The translations under genes were made by a program, and so were the position numbers. DNA of 64,000 bases from NCBI RefSeq assembly GCF_000378825.1, contig NZ_KB900388.1, forward strand, positions 45,577-109,576, given 5' to 3'. Numbering within the stretch: the first letter of the stretch is position 1; every line of letters starts with the position of its first letter. Under the pieces are notes generated by a model. That model was not told the DNA's origin, ran no database searches, and saw nothing but the letters and a program-made list of their open reading frames with translations. Source of the DNA: Salinispora vitiensis (GTDB taxonomy: Bacteria > Actinomycetota > Actinomycetes > Mycobacteriales > Micromonosporaceae). Shown one piece after another: positions 36,383 to 44,827 of this stretch.

Positions 36383-36835
36383 TCACAGCGGCAGCTTCAT
36401 GCCCTCGTGGCTGGCGACGAAACCGAGACCCAGATAGAAGCGGTGTGCCTCCTGCCGGGACTTGTCGGTCGTCAGCTGGACCAGCGCACACCCACGCGCC
36501 CGCGCCTGGTCGACCGCCCAGGCCATCAGCTGCCGGCCCAGCCCTCGTCCGCGCTGGTCGGAGCGGACCCGGACCGACTCGATCAGCTGTCGCTCGGCGC
36601 CGTGCCGGCTGAGCCCAGGAATGTAGGTGAGCTGCATGCAGCCCAGCACCTCGCCGCCGGCCTCGGCGACGACGAGCTGGTTGCGCGGGTCGGCCGTGAT
36701 CGCCGCGAACGCCTGCTCGTAGCGGGCGTCAACCTGCCCCACCTCCCGGCCGCGCCCCAGCACGTCGTCGGCGAGCAGGTCGAGCACGGTGGGCAGGTCG
36801 GCCCGGGTCGCCTCCCGGAAGATCACATCGCTCAT
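36383..36835 (-). CDS. GNAT-family N-acetyltransferase
   Basis: A 150-residue acetyltransferase starting MSDVIFREATRADLPTVLDL; a start six residues earlier (36853) is possible. The CoA-binding motif reads VRVRSDQRGRGLGRQLMAWA, and ALVQLTTDKSRQEAHRFYLG and LGFVASHEGMKLPL follow. It matches the small amine or amino-acid acetyltransferases of actinobacteria. The substrate is unknown. The stop is five bases from the stop of the polymerase gene, tail to tail. Confidence 0.92.
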   Translation of the reverse strand: MSDVIFREATRADLPTVLDLLADDVLGRGREVGQVDARYEQAFAAITADPRNQLVVAEAGGEVLGCMQLTYIPGLSRHGAERQLIESVRVRSDQRGRGLGRQLMAWAVDQARARGCALVQLTTDKSRQEAHRFYLGLGFVASHEGMKLPL

Positions 36836-36880
36836 CCGGGGAGAGTGCCACAACGGCGCGCGCCCCGGCCGCGACCAAGG

Positions 36881-38452
36881 TCACTGGGGCGGGCAGCTCT
36901 TCCCCTCAGCTGGCACGGTCAGGTCAACCAGGTACGCGTCAACCGCCGCGCTGATGCAGTCCGTCTGCGGATAGGCGGTGTGCCCCTCGCCCTCCCAGGT
37001 GAGCACCCGACCCACGCCCAGCATCTCGGCCAGCGCCGGGGTCTGCTCGTAGGGGGTCGCCGGATCCCCCGTGGTGCCCACCACCAGGATCGGCGGCGCC
37101 CCATCCGCGGCACCGGTCGGGTACGGGTCCTGGCCGCCGGGCCACTCGGTGCAGGTGAGCAGGCCGACCGCGAGCGCCGGGCCGAACAGCGGGTACTGCT
37201 CACGCCACTGCGACTGGAGCTCCCGGATCTGCTCCCGGCTCGGCTTCTCCGCCTCGTCGGCGCAGTTCACCGCGAGGTTCGCGTCGAACAGGTTCGAGTA
37301 GGTGCCGTCGGGCTCCCGACCCGCGTACCCGTCGGCGAGTTGGAACACCCCGGTCGCGTCCCCGCCCGCCAACTCGTCGATCGCCTGGGCCAGCTGCTCC
37401 CAGCCGGCCTCGGTGTAGAGCGAGGAGACCACCGCGTAGAAGATCCACCCCGGAGTCGCCTCCCGCCCGTCGCCGCCCTGAACCGGGGAGACCCGCGCCT
37501 TGTCGATGGCCGAGGTGACCGCCTCCCGCGCACCGGGAGCGATCGGGCAGCGGTCGGGGTTGGTGGAGCACCACAGGGAGAAGTTGTCGAAAGCCCGCTC
37601 GAAGCCCTTGGCTTGGCTCTCCGAGCCGGCTACCTGGTCCAGTCGAGGGTCAACGGCCCCGTCCAGCACCAGCGCCCGCACCCGCTCTGGATAAAGTTGG
37701 GCGTAGGTGGCGCCGAGCAGGGTGCCGTACGAGTAGCCGAGATAGGTCAACTTCTCGTCGCCGACGGCAGCCCGGATCGCGTCGATGTCGTGGGCCGCCT
37801 GCTCCGTGCCGTACAGCTCGAGCTGGTCGCCGTAGCGGTCGCCGCACTCGCGCCCGATCTGTTGGTTCAACTCGACGAGACCGTCGAAGGACTCTTCGCT
37901 CTCCGGGTCCGGGTCGTAGCCGAAACTGGCGTCGAGGTTGGCGTCCGAGATGCATTTCACCGGACTGGAACGGGCGACCCCACGCGGGTCGAAGCCGATG
38001 ATGTCGAAGCGGTCGGTGACCGCGGTGGGTAGACCGCCGAGCGCGGCCGGGAAGGAGAGGTAGACGGCGGTGTCCACGCCGGAGCCGCCCGGCCCGCCCG
38101 GGTTGATCAGCAGCGAGCCGATCCGGTCCCGCTGGTTCGTGGAACGGGCCCGCAGCAGGGCGATTTCGAAAGTCTCCCCGGCGCCCGGGCCAGCGGTGGC
38201 GGCGGCGCCGTCGGCCCAGTTCCGGGGAACCTGGATCCGGGTGCACTCATAGCGCATGCTCGGTGCGGTACGCCCCACCAACTCCTCGGCCACCTCGGGA
38301 CAGGCCTGCCAGGTCGGCCCGGCGCCGGACGGCCCCGAGGGCTGCGCCTCGGTGCGCGGCGCGAGCGCCGGCAGGGTGCAGCCGGCGGCGAGAAACGTGC
38401 TGGCCAGGAGGAGTACGGCCGGGGCGAACCGGCGGGCGGGGCTGCGAACCAC
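36881..38452 (-). CDS. Exported alpha/beta hydrolase, tripeptidyl-aminopeptidase-like
   Basis: A 523-residue lipoprotein-type hydrolase. The GTG at 38452 follows GAAAGG and gives a signal peptide with lipobox STFLAAGCTLPA; the longer frame (38509) adds 19 odd residues. The nucleophile elbow is GYSYGTLLGATYAQLYPERV, the acid lies in VVGTTGDPATPYEQ and the His in GEGHTAYPQ. The C-terminal TAP-like domain ends QTDCISAAVDAYLVDLTVP. Similar enzymes release N-terminal tripeptides or dipeptides outside the cell. Confidence 0.92.
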   Translation of the reverse strand: MVRSPARRFAPAVLLLASTFLAAGCTLPALAPRTEAQPSGPSGAGPTWQACPEVAEELVGRTAPSMRYECTRIQVPRNWADGAAATAGPGAGETFEIALLRARSTNQRDRIGSLLINPGGPGGSGVDTAVYLSFPAALGGLPTAVTDRFDIIGFDPRGVARSSPVKCISDANLDASFGYDPDPESEESFDGLVELNQQIGRECGDRYGDQLELYGTEQAAHDIDAIRAAVGDEKLTYLGYSYGTLLGATYAQLYPERVRALVLDGAVDPRLDQVAGSESQAKGFERAFDNFSLWCSTNPDRCPIAPGAREAVTSAIDKARVSPVQGGDGREATPGWIFYAVVSSLYTEAGWEQLAQAIDELAGGDATGVFQLADGYAGREPDGTYSNLFDANLAVNCADEAEKPSREQIRELQSQWREQYPLFGPALAVGLLTCTEWPGGQDPYPTGAADGAPPILVVGTTGDPATPYEQTPALAEMLGVGRVLTWEGEGHTAYPQTDCISAAVDAYLVDLTVPAEGKSCPPQ

Positions 38453-38483
38453 GGGGTGGACCTTTCGGGGTCGGGGTAGCCGG

Positions 38484-39593
38484 CTACGCCGGCCCGGACG
38501 TGGGGCCACCGTGCTCTGGGTCGCCCCGGAGCACCTGATCCACGTCGAACCGGACCGGACGGTCGAGCTGGTCGTAACGGCAGGAACTTGGTTTGCGGTC
38601 CGGGCGCCACCGGACGAACTGGGCGGTGTGCCGGAACCGGTCGCCCTCCATCGCGTCGTAGCTCACCTCGACCACCAGCTCCGGTCGCAGCGGCTCCCAC
38701 TCCAGGTTCTTGGCGCCGGTCCACCGGCTGACCCCGCCCGGGATGCGCTGACCGCGCTGGTGATCGCCGTGCACCCAGGGATGGTCGTCGCCGGCTCCCC
38801 GGTATGGCTCCAACTCGTCCACCAGCGCCTTCCGGCGGGCCATCGGAAAAGACGCGCTCACCCCCACATGATGCAGGACGCCCGCGTCGTCGTAGAGCCC
38901 GAGTAGGAGTGAGCCGACCACCGGGCCGGACTTGTGCCAGCGGAAGCCCGCCACCACGACATCCACGGTGCGCTTGTGCTTGACCTTGAACATCAGCCGT
39001 TTGCCCGGCTCGTACGGCAGGTCGGCGGGCTTGGCGATCAGGCCGTCCAGCCCCGCCCCCTCGAACCGGTCGAACCAGCGGCGCGCGGTGTCCGGGTCAG
39101 TGGTGATCTGGGTGACGTGCATCGGTGGCGCGACACCGCCCAACGCCGCCTCCAGCCGGGACCGCCGCTGTGGGTACGGCTGGGCCAGGAGGGACTCGTC
39201 GCCGAGGGCGAGCAGGTCGAACGCCACGAAATCCGCGGGGGTGGTCTCGGCGAGCAGATTCACCCGGGAGGCGGCCGGGTGGATGCGCTGGGCCAGCAGC
39301 TCGAAGTTGAGCCGGGGCTGGCCGCCCGGCCGATCGCGCTGGATCACGATCAACTCGCCGTCGACCACGCAGCGTTCGGGCAGCTGCCGGCGGGCCTGCT
39401 CGACCACCTCGGGGAAGTAGCGGGTCATCAGCTTGCCGCCCCGGCTAGTCAGCTCGACCTCCCCGCCGTCGCGGAACACGATGCACCGGAAGCCGTCCCA
39501 CTTCGGCTCGTAGGTCATCCCGGTCGCGGTCGGGATCCGCGGGACGCTCTTGGCGAGCATCGGCTCGACCGGCGGGCTGATCGGCAGCTTCAC
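38484..39593 (-). CDS. LigD-type ATP-dependent DNA ligase
   Basis: A 369-residue ligase domain. The nucleotidyl-transfer Lys is Lys31 in EPKWDGFRCIVF. Motif Ia follows in SRGGKLMTRYFPEV, motif III in VAFDLLALGDESLL and motif IV in GAGLDGLIAKPADLPYEP. RLMFKVKHKRTVDVVVAGFR carries motif V, and the OB domain ends near WEPLRPELVVEVSYDAMEGD. It matches the actinobacterial LigC/LigD-Lig proteins that seal ends in the NHEJ or base-excision pathways. It is upstream of, and might be read through into, the hydrolase gene on the same strand. Confidence 0.95.
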   Translation of the reverse strand: MKLPISPPVEPMLAKSVPRIPTATGMTYEPKWDGFRCIVFRDGGEVELTSRGGKLMTRYFPEVVEQARRQLPERCVVDGELIVIQRDRPGGQPRLNFELLAQRIHPAASRVNLLAETTPADFVAFDLLALGDESLLAQPYPQRRSRLEAALGGVAPPMHVTQITTDPDTARRWFDRFEGAGLDGLIAKPADLPYEPGKRLMFKVKHKRTVDVVVAGFRWHKSGPVVGSLLLGLYDDAGVLHHVGVSASFPMARRKALVDELEPYRGAGDDHPWVHGDHQRGQRIPGGVSRWTGAKNLEWEPLRPELVVEVSYDAMEGDRFRHTAQFVRWRPDRKPSSCRYDQLDRPVRFDVDQVLRGDPEHGGPTSGPA

Positions 39594-39706
39594 GGCGACC
39601 AGTCAACCAGACGGCGCCGACAGCCGTGGGGAGGAACACCAGCCACGGCTGCCCCTTCCCAGGCGCCCAGCAGCCTTGGTCCCGGGTGGGCGCGGGGCCC
39701 CTGGAT

Positions 39707-40201
39707 TCAGCAGCGGGACGACACCGTCTTCTCCAGCAGCGCCAGCGGCACGCCGTTCGGGTCCTTGTCGTGGCCCACCAACCGGTAGCCGGAGCGCTGG
39801 TAGAGCCGCCGACTCTGCACGCTCTCCGCCCCGGTGAAGAGGGTGAACCGACACACCCGCGCGCCCGCCACCGTCTCGACCGCGCGTAACAGGCGACCAC
39901 CGATGCCCCGACCCTGCTGGTCGGGGGCGACCGCCAGCCGGCCGATGGCGGCGATGACGCCATCGACGCGGACCCGGACCGAGCCGACGAGTCGATGGCC
40001 CAGCCGGGCGGTGAGCACCGTCTGCGGGCCGGCGAGCACGGCCCGAATCTCGTCCAGGGTCTCGGTGAGCGGCGGCAGGAACGGGTCCGCGTAGCGCTGC
40101 GCCTCGGCCAGGTACGCGGCGAGCTGGACGGTGAGGATCTCCCCGGCGTCGGCCGGGGTCGCGGGAGCGATCAGCGGGCGAGCGGTCACCGGCCCAGCCA
40201 A
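39707..40201 (-). CDS. GNAT-family N-acetyltransferase
   Basis: A 164-residue acetyltransferase. Motif A is GRLAVAPDQQGRGIGGRLLR and motif B FTGAESVQSRRLYQRSGYRL. The GTG five codons in (VTARPLIAPATPADAGE) could be the true start. The substrate is unknown. It lies 113 bases upstream of the ligase gene on the same strand; no functional link is evident. The window carries several more GNATs (15153, 31353, 36383, 62254). Confidence 0.9.
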   Translation of the reverse strand: MAGPVTARPLIAPATPADAGEILTVQLAAYLAEAQRYADPFLPPLTETLDEIRAVLAGPQTVLTARLGHRLVGSVRVRVDGVIAAIGRLAVAPDQQGRGIGGRLLRAVETVAGARVCRFTLFTGAESVQSRRLYQRSGYRLVGHDKDPNGVPLALLEKTVSSRC

Positions 40202-40342
40202 CCACAGCGCCGCGGCCCCATGGTGCCCGAGTCCCTTGACGACAGTCAGCTACCGGAGCTGGTAAATATCGTTACTTCTGGATTCCGCGAAGGGTGGGTG
40301 TCGTGCCGGCTCGGGCGCGTCGCTGCACGTCGGCGGGGGGGG

Positions 40343-41263
40343 CTAGAAGCGCGCGAACGAACGCAGCGGTGCCCGCGGGCCGAACTTCGGAGCGGTGATG
40401 CCGGCCGCCGCGAGCAGGACGCAGACCCGACCCCGGTGGCCCCGGAACGGTTCGAGTAGGGCCAGCATCCGGGCGTCGTCGCCGCGCGCCTCGCCGGCGA
40501 GGGCCCAGGCCACCGTGTTCGGTACGTGGTAGTCACCGACGCACACCGCGTCCGGATCGCCGTACGAGACGCGGACCACCTCGGCCGCGGTCCACGGGCC
40601 GATCCCCGGGACGGCGGTGAGTCGGCGGGTGGCCTCGGCCGAGTCGGCGCACCGTTCCAGCCGGTCGGCCACCGCGGCGGCCCGGCGCAACGTGTCGGCG
40701 CGGCGCTGTTCGATCCCGAGGGGGTGGAAGGCCCAGTACGGGGTGGCCGCCACCGCCGCCGGCTCCGGTGGCAACAGCAGCGGCTGCATTGGCCCGGGGG
40801 CCACCGCCCGGAAGTGGCGGACCGTGGCGGCGTACGCCCGGTACGCCTCCTTGCCGGTCACCCGCTGTTCGAGGATGGCCCGGAACACCCGGGGAAAGAC
40901 CTGGCCGCTGGTCGGCAGCCGCAGCCCCCGGTGCCGGGCGGCCAGGTCGGCCACCACCGGGTGCGCGGCGGCCAACTCGGCGAAGCCGGTCAGGTCGTCC
41001 CGGAGGCCGGCGAGGGCGTCAGCCTGCTGCACCACCCAGTCGGCGCCGGGGCCGTACCCCTCGGCGACCAGGTGGCCGGCGTCGGGGCGTAGGGCGAGGG
41101 TGGCGGGTCCGTCCGGGGTGCGGGTGGCCCACCAGAGCGCCCCGGCGACGATTCGGGCGCAGGGGTCATACGGGCTGAAGGTGAGGGGCCGGACCGACGC
41201 GGCCAGCCGGTACCCGGCCGGCGGGTGCAGCAACCGGCGGGCGGTGGGTTCGGTCCCGGACAC
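40343..41263 (-). CDS. DNA-3-methyladenine glycosylase (AlkA-like, HhH-GPD)
   Basis: A 306-residue base-excision glycosylase. The HhH-GPD fold (about 120-290) contains VFPRVFRAILEQRVTGKEAY, the hairpin LTAVPGIGPWTAAEVVRVSY and the catalytic Asp in VCVGDYHVPNTVAWALAGE. The N-terminal domain resembles AlkA. It removes alkylated purines. No iron-sulfur cluster Cys are seen. It lies among other DNA repair genes (LigD-type polymerase and ligase, and SbcCD). Confidence 0.92.
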   Translation of the reverse strand: MSGTEPTARRLLHPPAGYRLAASVRPLTFSPYDPCARIVAGALWWATRTPDGPATLALRPDAGHLVAEGYGPGADWVVQQADALAGLRDDLTGFAELAAAHPVVADLAARHRGLRLPTSGQVFPRVFRAILEQRVTGKEAYRAYAATVRHFRAVAPGPMQPLLLPPEPAAVAATPYWAFHPLGIEQRRADTLRRAAAVADRLERCADSAEATRRLTAVPGIGPWTAAEVVRVSYGDPDAVCVGDYHVPNTVAWALAGEARGDDARMLALLEPFRGHRGRVCVLLAAAGITAPKFGPRAPLRSFARF

Positions 41264-41652
41264 CCCGACATGCTGTCACCACGCACCGCGACCTGCTGTC
41301 AGCGGGTACGCCGACTGTGGTCCGGTCTGCTTTCCGCCCCGACCGGGCCACCGGTGGTGCTGGTGGTCAGCGCCGAATTCACGGGAACTGGGCCGGTGTT
41401 AGGACGCCGTGCGGGTTGTCAGGGCATCGGCGTGCGCACGCGGCAGCGTCGCAGTAGCTGGCCGGACCCGGCAAGCCTCTGAGCCTCGATCCACCGATGA
41501 AGGTGATCCCGGCAGGACCCCGGATATAGAAATTGCCCTCTGAACTGGAAGGATAGGAGTTCTCAGGCTTTTATCACTCGGTTCGAGAGGGCGCCTCGCA
41601 GGTGAGATTACGCTATGACGCGCCATTGAAGGCGCTATCGGAGGACTGCTAG
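41264..41652. other. Intergenic region left of toxin-like remnant
   Basis: No gene is supported in these 389 bases. The right 130 bases fall in GC content. A stretch open without a start codon (41557-41649) ends in TAG directly before the ATG at 41653 and could be decayed coding sequence. The left part holds the promoter region of the glycosylase gene. A TTCGAGA motif near 41582 was checked as a tRNA T-arm and rejected. Confidence 0.5.
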
Positions 41653-41907
41653 ATGCAGGCATCGCCCTCATCGGTCGAGCTGCCTTCGGATCCTCAGTGG
41701 CGGTCGCCCTCCGGAATGGGAGGCAAAGCTGCCGTACAAACGGCAGCCAGCGGTGCACGATCCAGCGCGATCTCCGCTGCTGGCGGTGGAGGCAGCGCCG
41801 GCGGCGGGAGTAGCGCAGGCGCTCGTCCCGTTGTACCGTCGGTCGGACAGAAGATCTATCGAGTCTATGGAGGCGATTCCAGGGCAGGTGGGGCATCTTG
41901 GCCATAG
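41653..41907 (+). pseudogene. Truncated polymorphic-toxin-like ORF
   Basis: An 84-residue frame with a GGAGGA site. The middle is a low-complexity Gly/Ser/Ala linker (SAISAAGGGGSAGGGSSAGA), and the end is PSVGQKIYRVYGGDSRAGGA followed by SWP and a stop. The motif IYRVYGGDS-x(4)-SW is the opening of a toxin module found at the C-terminus of actinobacterial polymorphic toxins, where it normally continues for 100 or so residues. Here the toxin stops after SW and the N-terminal export domains are missing, so this is a remnant. The next gene is a candidate immunity gene. Confidence 0.45.
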
Positions 41908-42266
41908 ACACCCTCTACCTGAGCTCACTGGACAGTGTTCGATTCGAACGCGTGCGTGAGTGTCGGCTCGAACGCTTCCTAGTGTTCGATACTGGCAAGA
42001 CTGCGGTAGTTGCCCAGCTGTCGCCAGCAGTGGTCGGGCAAGATTTTAATCGGAATTCCGACATCCAGACGGTGATCTTGGTCCCGCGGCATGAGGATGC
42101 TTCTTTGGATCCGGTGAATGAGTTCCCCTGTTTTGTCTTCATTTCAATACCGCGCGCCGAATTCGATATTGTTCGCACTCCAATTGGGCGTGATGAGCTT
42201 GAGGTCATCGGCTGGGGTGAGCTGTACCGGACAAGGGAAGATGCCGAGCGACATGCGTTTGATTGA
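41898..42266 (+). CDS. Small protein, candidate orphan immunity protein
   Basis: A 122-residue acidic protein of lower GC content. The probable start is TTG at 41898, five bases after AGGTGGGG, overlapping the end of the toxin-like remnant. The sequence includes FLVFDTGKTAVVAQLSPAVV, IQTVILVPRHEDASLDP and FPCFVFISIPRAEFDIVRTP; no named family is recognised. Its size, acidity and placement directly after a toxin C-terminus-like frame fit an immunity protein. It seems intact although its toxin is not. Confidence 0.6.
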   Translation: MAIDTLYLSSLDSVRFERVRECRLERFLVFDTGKTAVVAQLSPAVVGQDFNRNSDIQTVILVPRHEDASLDPVNEFPCFVFISIPRAEFDIVRTPIGRDELEVIGWGELYRTREDAERHAFD

Positions 42267-42461
42267 GGGCCATACTCGATACATGGTCTGTGGTTCGTGA
42301 TTGAGGACGTGGTGTTGATGTAGGTGCCGGACGGGGTCTTTGCCAGGGTTCTCGCAAGGTACTCTGTTGGCTAACTCGCCGTAGCCGCCAGTGCTGGGAC
42401 TTCGTGCAGCCGTATGTCCTTTACGGGGCCGCGAGGTCGCACTGGTCGCGGTCTCCTGGTT

Positions 42462-42860
42462 CTAGCCGGGGAACTGCTCGAACATGACCTCGTAGCCGTC
42501 CGGGTCCAGGCCGTAGAAGATGCGCGCCCATCCGACGTCTTCCGGGTCGAGGGTCACGGTCAGGCCCTCTTCCTGCCAGAGCCGCCACGTCGCGTCGAGA
42601 TCCACGGTCGGTACGACGAGGACGAAGCCGAGCCCGACCGGGCCCTGCCTGGTCTGCTGCTCGCGCTCGGCGTGGTGGTAGCCGTGCTGGTGCAGATCCG
42701 ACAGGATGAGCCAGGTGTGACCGTAGGTCAGGTAGCGCAGCTTCGTCTGCTCGGGCTGTGGAAGGTGCCGGAAGCCGAGCCGTCGGTAGAGATCGAACGA
42801 CCGGTCGAGATCGCGTACCCGCAGGCCAACCTTCAGCTGTTTCGTCGGCATTCCCGTCAT
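42462..42860 (-). CDS. VOC-family (glyoxalase/bleomycin-resistance-like) protein
   Basis: A 132-residue protein when started at MTGMPTKQLKVGLRVRDLDR; another ATG lies three codons later. It has the two beta-alpha-beta modules: VRDLDRSFDLYRRLGFRHLP and VVPTVDLDATWRLWQEEGL, and ends FYGLDPDGYEVMFEQFPG, the metal-site Glu strand. No metal His is obvious in the first module. The substrate is unknown. It lies 95 bases downstream of the methyltransferase of the herA operon on the same strand. Confidence 0.88.
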   Translation of the reverse strand: MTGMPTKQLKVGLRVRDLDRSFDLYRRLGFRHLPQPEQTKLRYLTYGHTWLILSDLHQHGYHHAEREQQTRQGPVGLGFVLVVPTVDLDATWRLWQEEGLTVTLDPEDVGWARIFYGLDPDGYEVMFEQFPG

Positions 42861-42955
42861 CGTATAGACGCTGCGGATCAGTCGAAAGTGGCCGGCTGGT
42901 CGGTATCCGGGTGGGCGGCGGCGCGGCACTACCGGGGCCAGGGTTCAGGCCGTTC

Positions 42956-43813
42956 TCAACGGTCGACCGAGAAGATCCCCGCTGGGGGTGGTGCGGAGTC
43001 GGTGGCGTCGGTGTCGTGGACGACCGGGGCACCCCCGGTGAACCGGATCAGCTCCTCGCCGGCGAGTACCCGGCCCGGGAACCAGTCGCCGGAGACCCGC
43101 CGGGTCAGCTCGGGCACCGGTGGGGTGCTGCGGCCGGCGAGCAGCACCAGGTTGCCGAAGCGGCGGCCCCGCAGCACCGCGGCGTCGCCGACCAGCGCCG
43201 CCTTCGGTAGCACCGATCGGACGGTGGCGACCTGTCGGCGGGCGTGCCGCAGCGGCGGGCCGTCGGCGATGTTCGCCAGGTACCAGCCGGTGGGTCGGAG
43301 GACGCGGGCCACCTCGGCGGCGAACTCCACCGAGGTCAGGTGGGCGGGGGTGCGGGCGCCGGCGAAGACGTCGGCGACCACGATGTCGATGCTGGCGTCC
43401 CGGAGGCCGGTGAGGGCTTCCCGGGCGTCGGCGACGCGTACCCGTAGTCGTGGGTTGGGGGGCCAGGGCAGCTCCCGGCGGACCAGCTCGACCAGCGCGC
43501 CGTCCACCTCGCAGACCCGTTGGGTCGAGCCGGGACGGGTGGCGGCGACATACCGGGGCAGGGTCAGCGCGCCGCCGCCGAGGTGCAGCAGGCGGAGCGG
43601 GGCGCCGGCCGGGGCGAGCAGGTCGATCGCGGCGCCGAGCCGGCGCACGTACTCGAACTCCAGGTGGGTGGGGTCGGTGAGATCCACATGTGACTGCGGT
43701 GCGCCGTCGAGCAGCAGCGTCCAGGAGCCCGCCCGGTCCGGGTCGGGGACCAGCTCGGCCACCCCGGTGTTCACCTCGACGGCGGCCCGGTCGGTGGAGC
43801 GGCGGCGCCCCAT
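42956..43813 (-). CDS. Spermidine-synthase-like SAM-dependent methyltransferase
   Basis: A 285-residue protein starting at MGRRRSTDRAAVEVNTGVAE. The Rossmann fold resembles the spermidine-synthase superfamily: EFEYVRRLGAAIDLLAPAGA, motif I LRLLHLGGGALTLPRYVAAT, acidic strand VCEVDGALVELVR and VADAREALTGLRDASIDIVV. The spermidine synthase catalytic residues are not convincingly present, so it may methylate something else. It overlaps nurA by one base (TGATG) and is the last gene of the herA-sbcD-sbcC-nurA operon. Confidence 0.85.
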   Translation of the reverse strand: MGRRRSTDRAAVEVNTGVAELVPDPDRAGSWTLLLDGAPQSHVDLTDPTHLEFEYVRRLGAAIDLLAPAGAPLRLLHLGGGALTLPRYVAATRPGSTQRVCEVDGALVELVRRELPWPPNPRLRVRVADAREALTGLRDASIDIVVADVFAGARTPAHLTSVEFAAEVARVLRPTGWYLANIADGPPLRHARRQVATVRSVLPKAALVGDAAVLRGRRFGNLVLLAGRSTPPVPELTRRVSGDWFPGRVLAGEELIRFTGGAPVVHDTDATDSAPPPAGIFSVDR

Positions 43814-44799
43814 CAGCCCGCACCGCCGGGTGGCTGCGCGGCGGCGGGCGTGGCGCTGCGCGCGGCGGCGACCAGGGCGCGGTGCAGCAGCCGGGAGTCG
43901 CCGATCATCCGTCGCAGCCGGCGTTCCAGGCCGGCGATGGGGATCAGATTCTGCGGCGCCCGAGGGTCCTTGTACGGGGTGGAGGCGAAGCGGGGCAGGG
44001 TCACCACGGACAGGTCCGCCAACGCGACCGCCGCCGCGATGTCCAGCTCGGTGGAGCACTCCACCCGCACGATGCCCGCCCAGGGAGCACCACCGGCGAC
44101 CGGCAGCCGCAGGTACCAGGACCAGCCGCCCCACGCGGTGCCGAGCCGGAACACCGGGGAGCGCTGCCCGGCCGTCAGCCCGGTGACCACCGCGGTGAGC
44201 CGGGCGTCCAGGTATTGACTGTGCTGGGTTTTCACGTAGCCGAGGGTGCGGGGCAGGAGCCGCCGGTTGCGCAGCGGCCCATCCACCACCAGCAGATCAT
44301 CGTCGCTGCGGGCGGCGCTGGAGACCGCCACCTCCAGCGCGGTCAGCGGCCCCTGCACCGCCGCCGGCAGCTTGGCCAGCTCGCCGCTGCCGCCGACCCG
44401 GTGCACCGGGTAGTGGACGTTGCCGGCGCGCACGTCCACCGCGGACGGGCTGGCGGTGAAGAGCCCCCGCTCCACCCGGGCACCGGCCAGCTCGGCCGCG
44501 CCGCGCTCCAGGTCGCAGCGGACCACCCCGGCCGCGTACGAGGCGGCCAGCCCCGGGTACGAGACCCCGTCGGGCTCGGTCAGCCACAGGCTGGCGTCGT
44601 TTCGGCGTACCCCGTCAACGAGGAGCACCACGGCCGGGGCGTGCACGCCGGGCCGGGGCCCGACCGCCCGCCAGTCGACCGCGGGCAGCTCGTGGTCGGC
44701 CTCGACCCGGGCGCTGCTGGGCGCGGCCGGGCCGTCGGCGGCGGCCTCGAACGAGGCCCCGTACGCCGGGTCCCACGCGTCGACGAAGAAGCGGGTCAC
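43813..44799 (-). CDS. nurA: NurA-like 5'-3' nuclease domain protein
   Basis: A 328-residue protein. The GTG at 44799 gives the start VTRFFVDAWDPAYGASF. The motif VVLLVDGVRRNDASLWL, with Asp62, matches the first metal-binding motif of the NurA fold, and DDDLLVVDGPLRNRRLLPRT matches the second. TAWGGWSWYLRLPV and ECSTELDIAAAVALAD follow, as in actinobacterial NurA proteins. NurA works with HerA to resect DNA ends. Gene order (herA, sbcD, sbcC, then this gene, 28 bases after sbcC) supports the name, which would otherwise be tentative. Confidence 0.8.
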   Translation of the reverse strand: MTRFFVDAWDPAYGASFEAAADGPAAPSSARVEADHELPAVDWRAVGPRPGVHAPAVVLLVDGVRRNDASLWLTEPDGVSYPGLAASYAAGVVRCDLERGAAELAGARVERGLFTASPSAVDVRAGNVHYPVHRVGGSGELAKLPAAVQGPLTALEVAVSSAARSDDDLLVVDGPLRNRRLLPRTLGYVKTQHSQYLDARLTAVVTGLTAGQRSPVFRLGTAWGGWSWYLRLPVAGGAPWAGIVRVECSTELDIAAAVALADLSVVTLPRFASTPYKDPRAPQNLIPIAGLERRLRRMIGDSRLLHRALVAAARSATPAAAQPPGGAG

Positions 44800-44827
44800 C
44801 CGGGTCGCCCCCGCCCGCCGTCGGCGT

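Noticed and set aside
40220..40459. Plus-strand frame starting MVPESLDDSQLPELVNIVTS antisense to the glycosylase end
   Set aside because: The first part looks protein-like, but most of the frame is antisense to a clear glycosylase gene and no ribosome-binding site is seen.
41557..41620. tRNA-like TTCGAGA with flanking stem
   Set aside because: The T-stem does not close and no anticodon or acceptor stem can be drawn around it.
41399..41911. 170-residue minus-strand frame over the toxin-like region
   Set aside because: Arg/Ser/Pro-rich composition typical of a shadow frame, and it lies opposite frames with better start signals.
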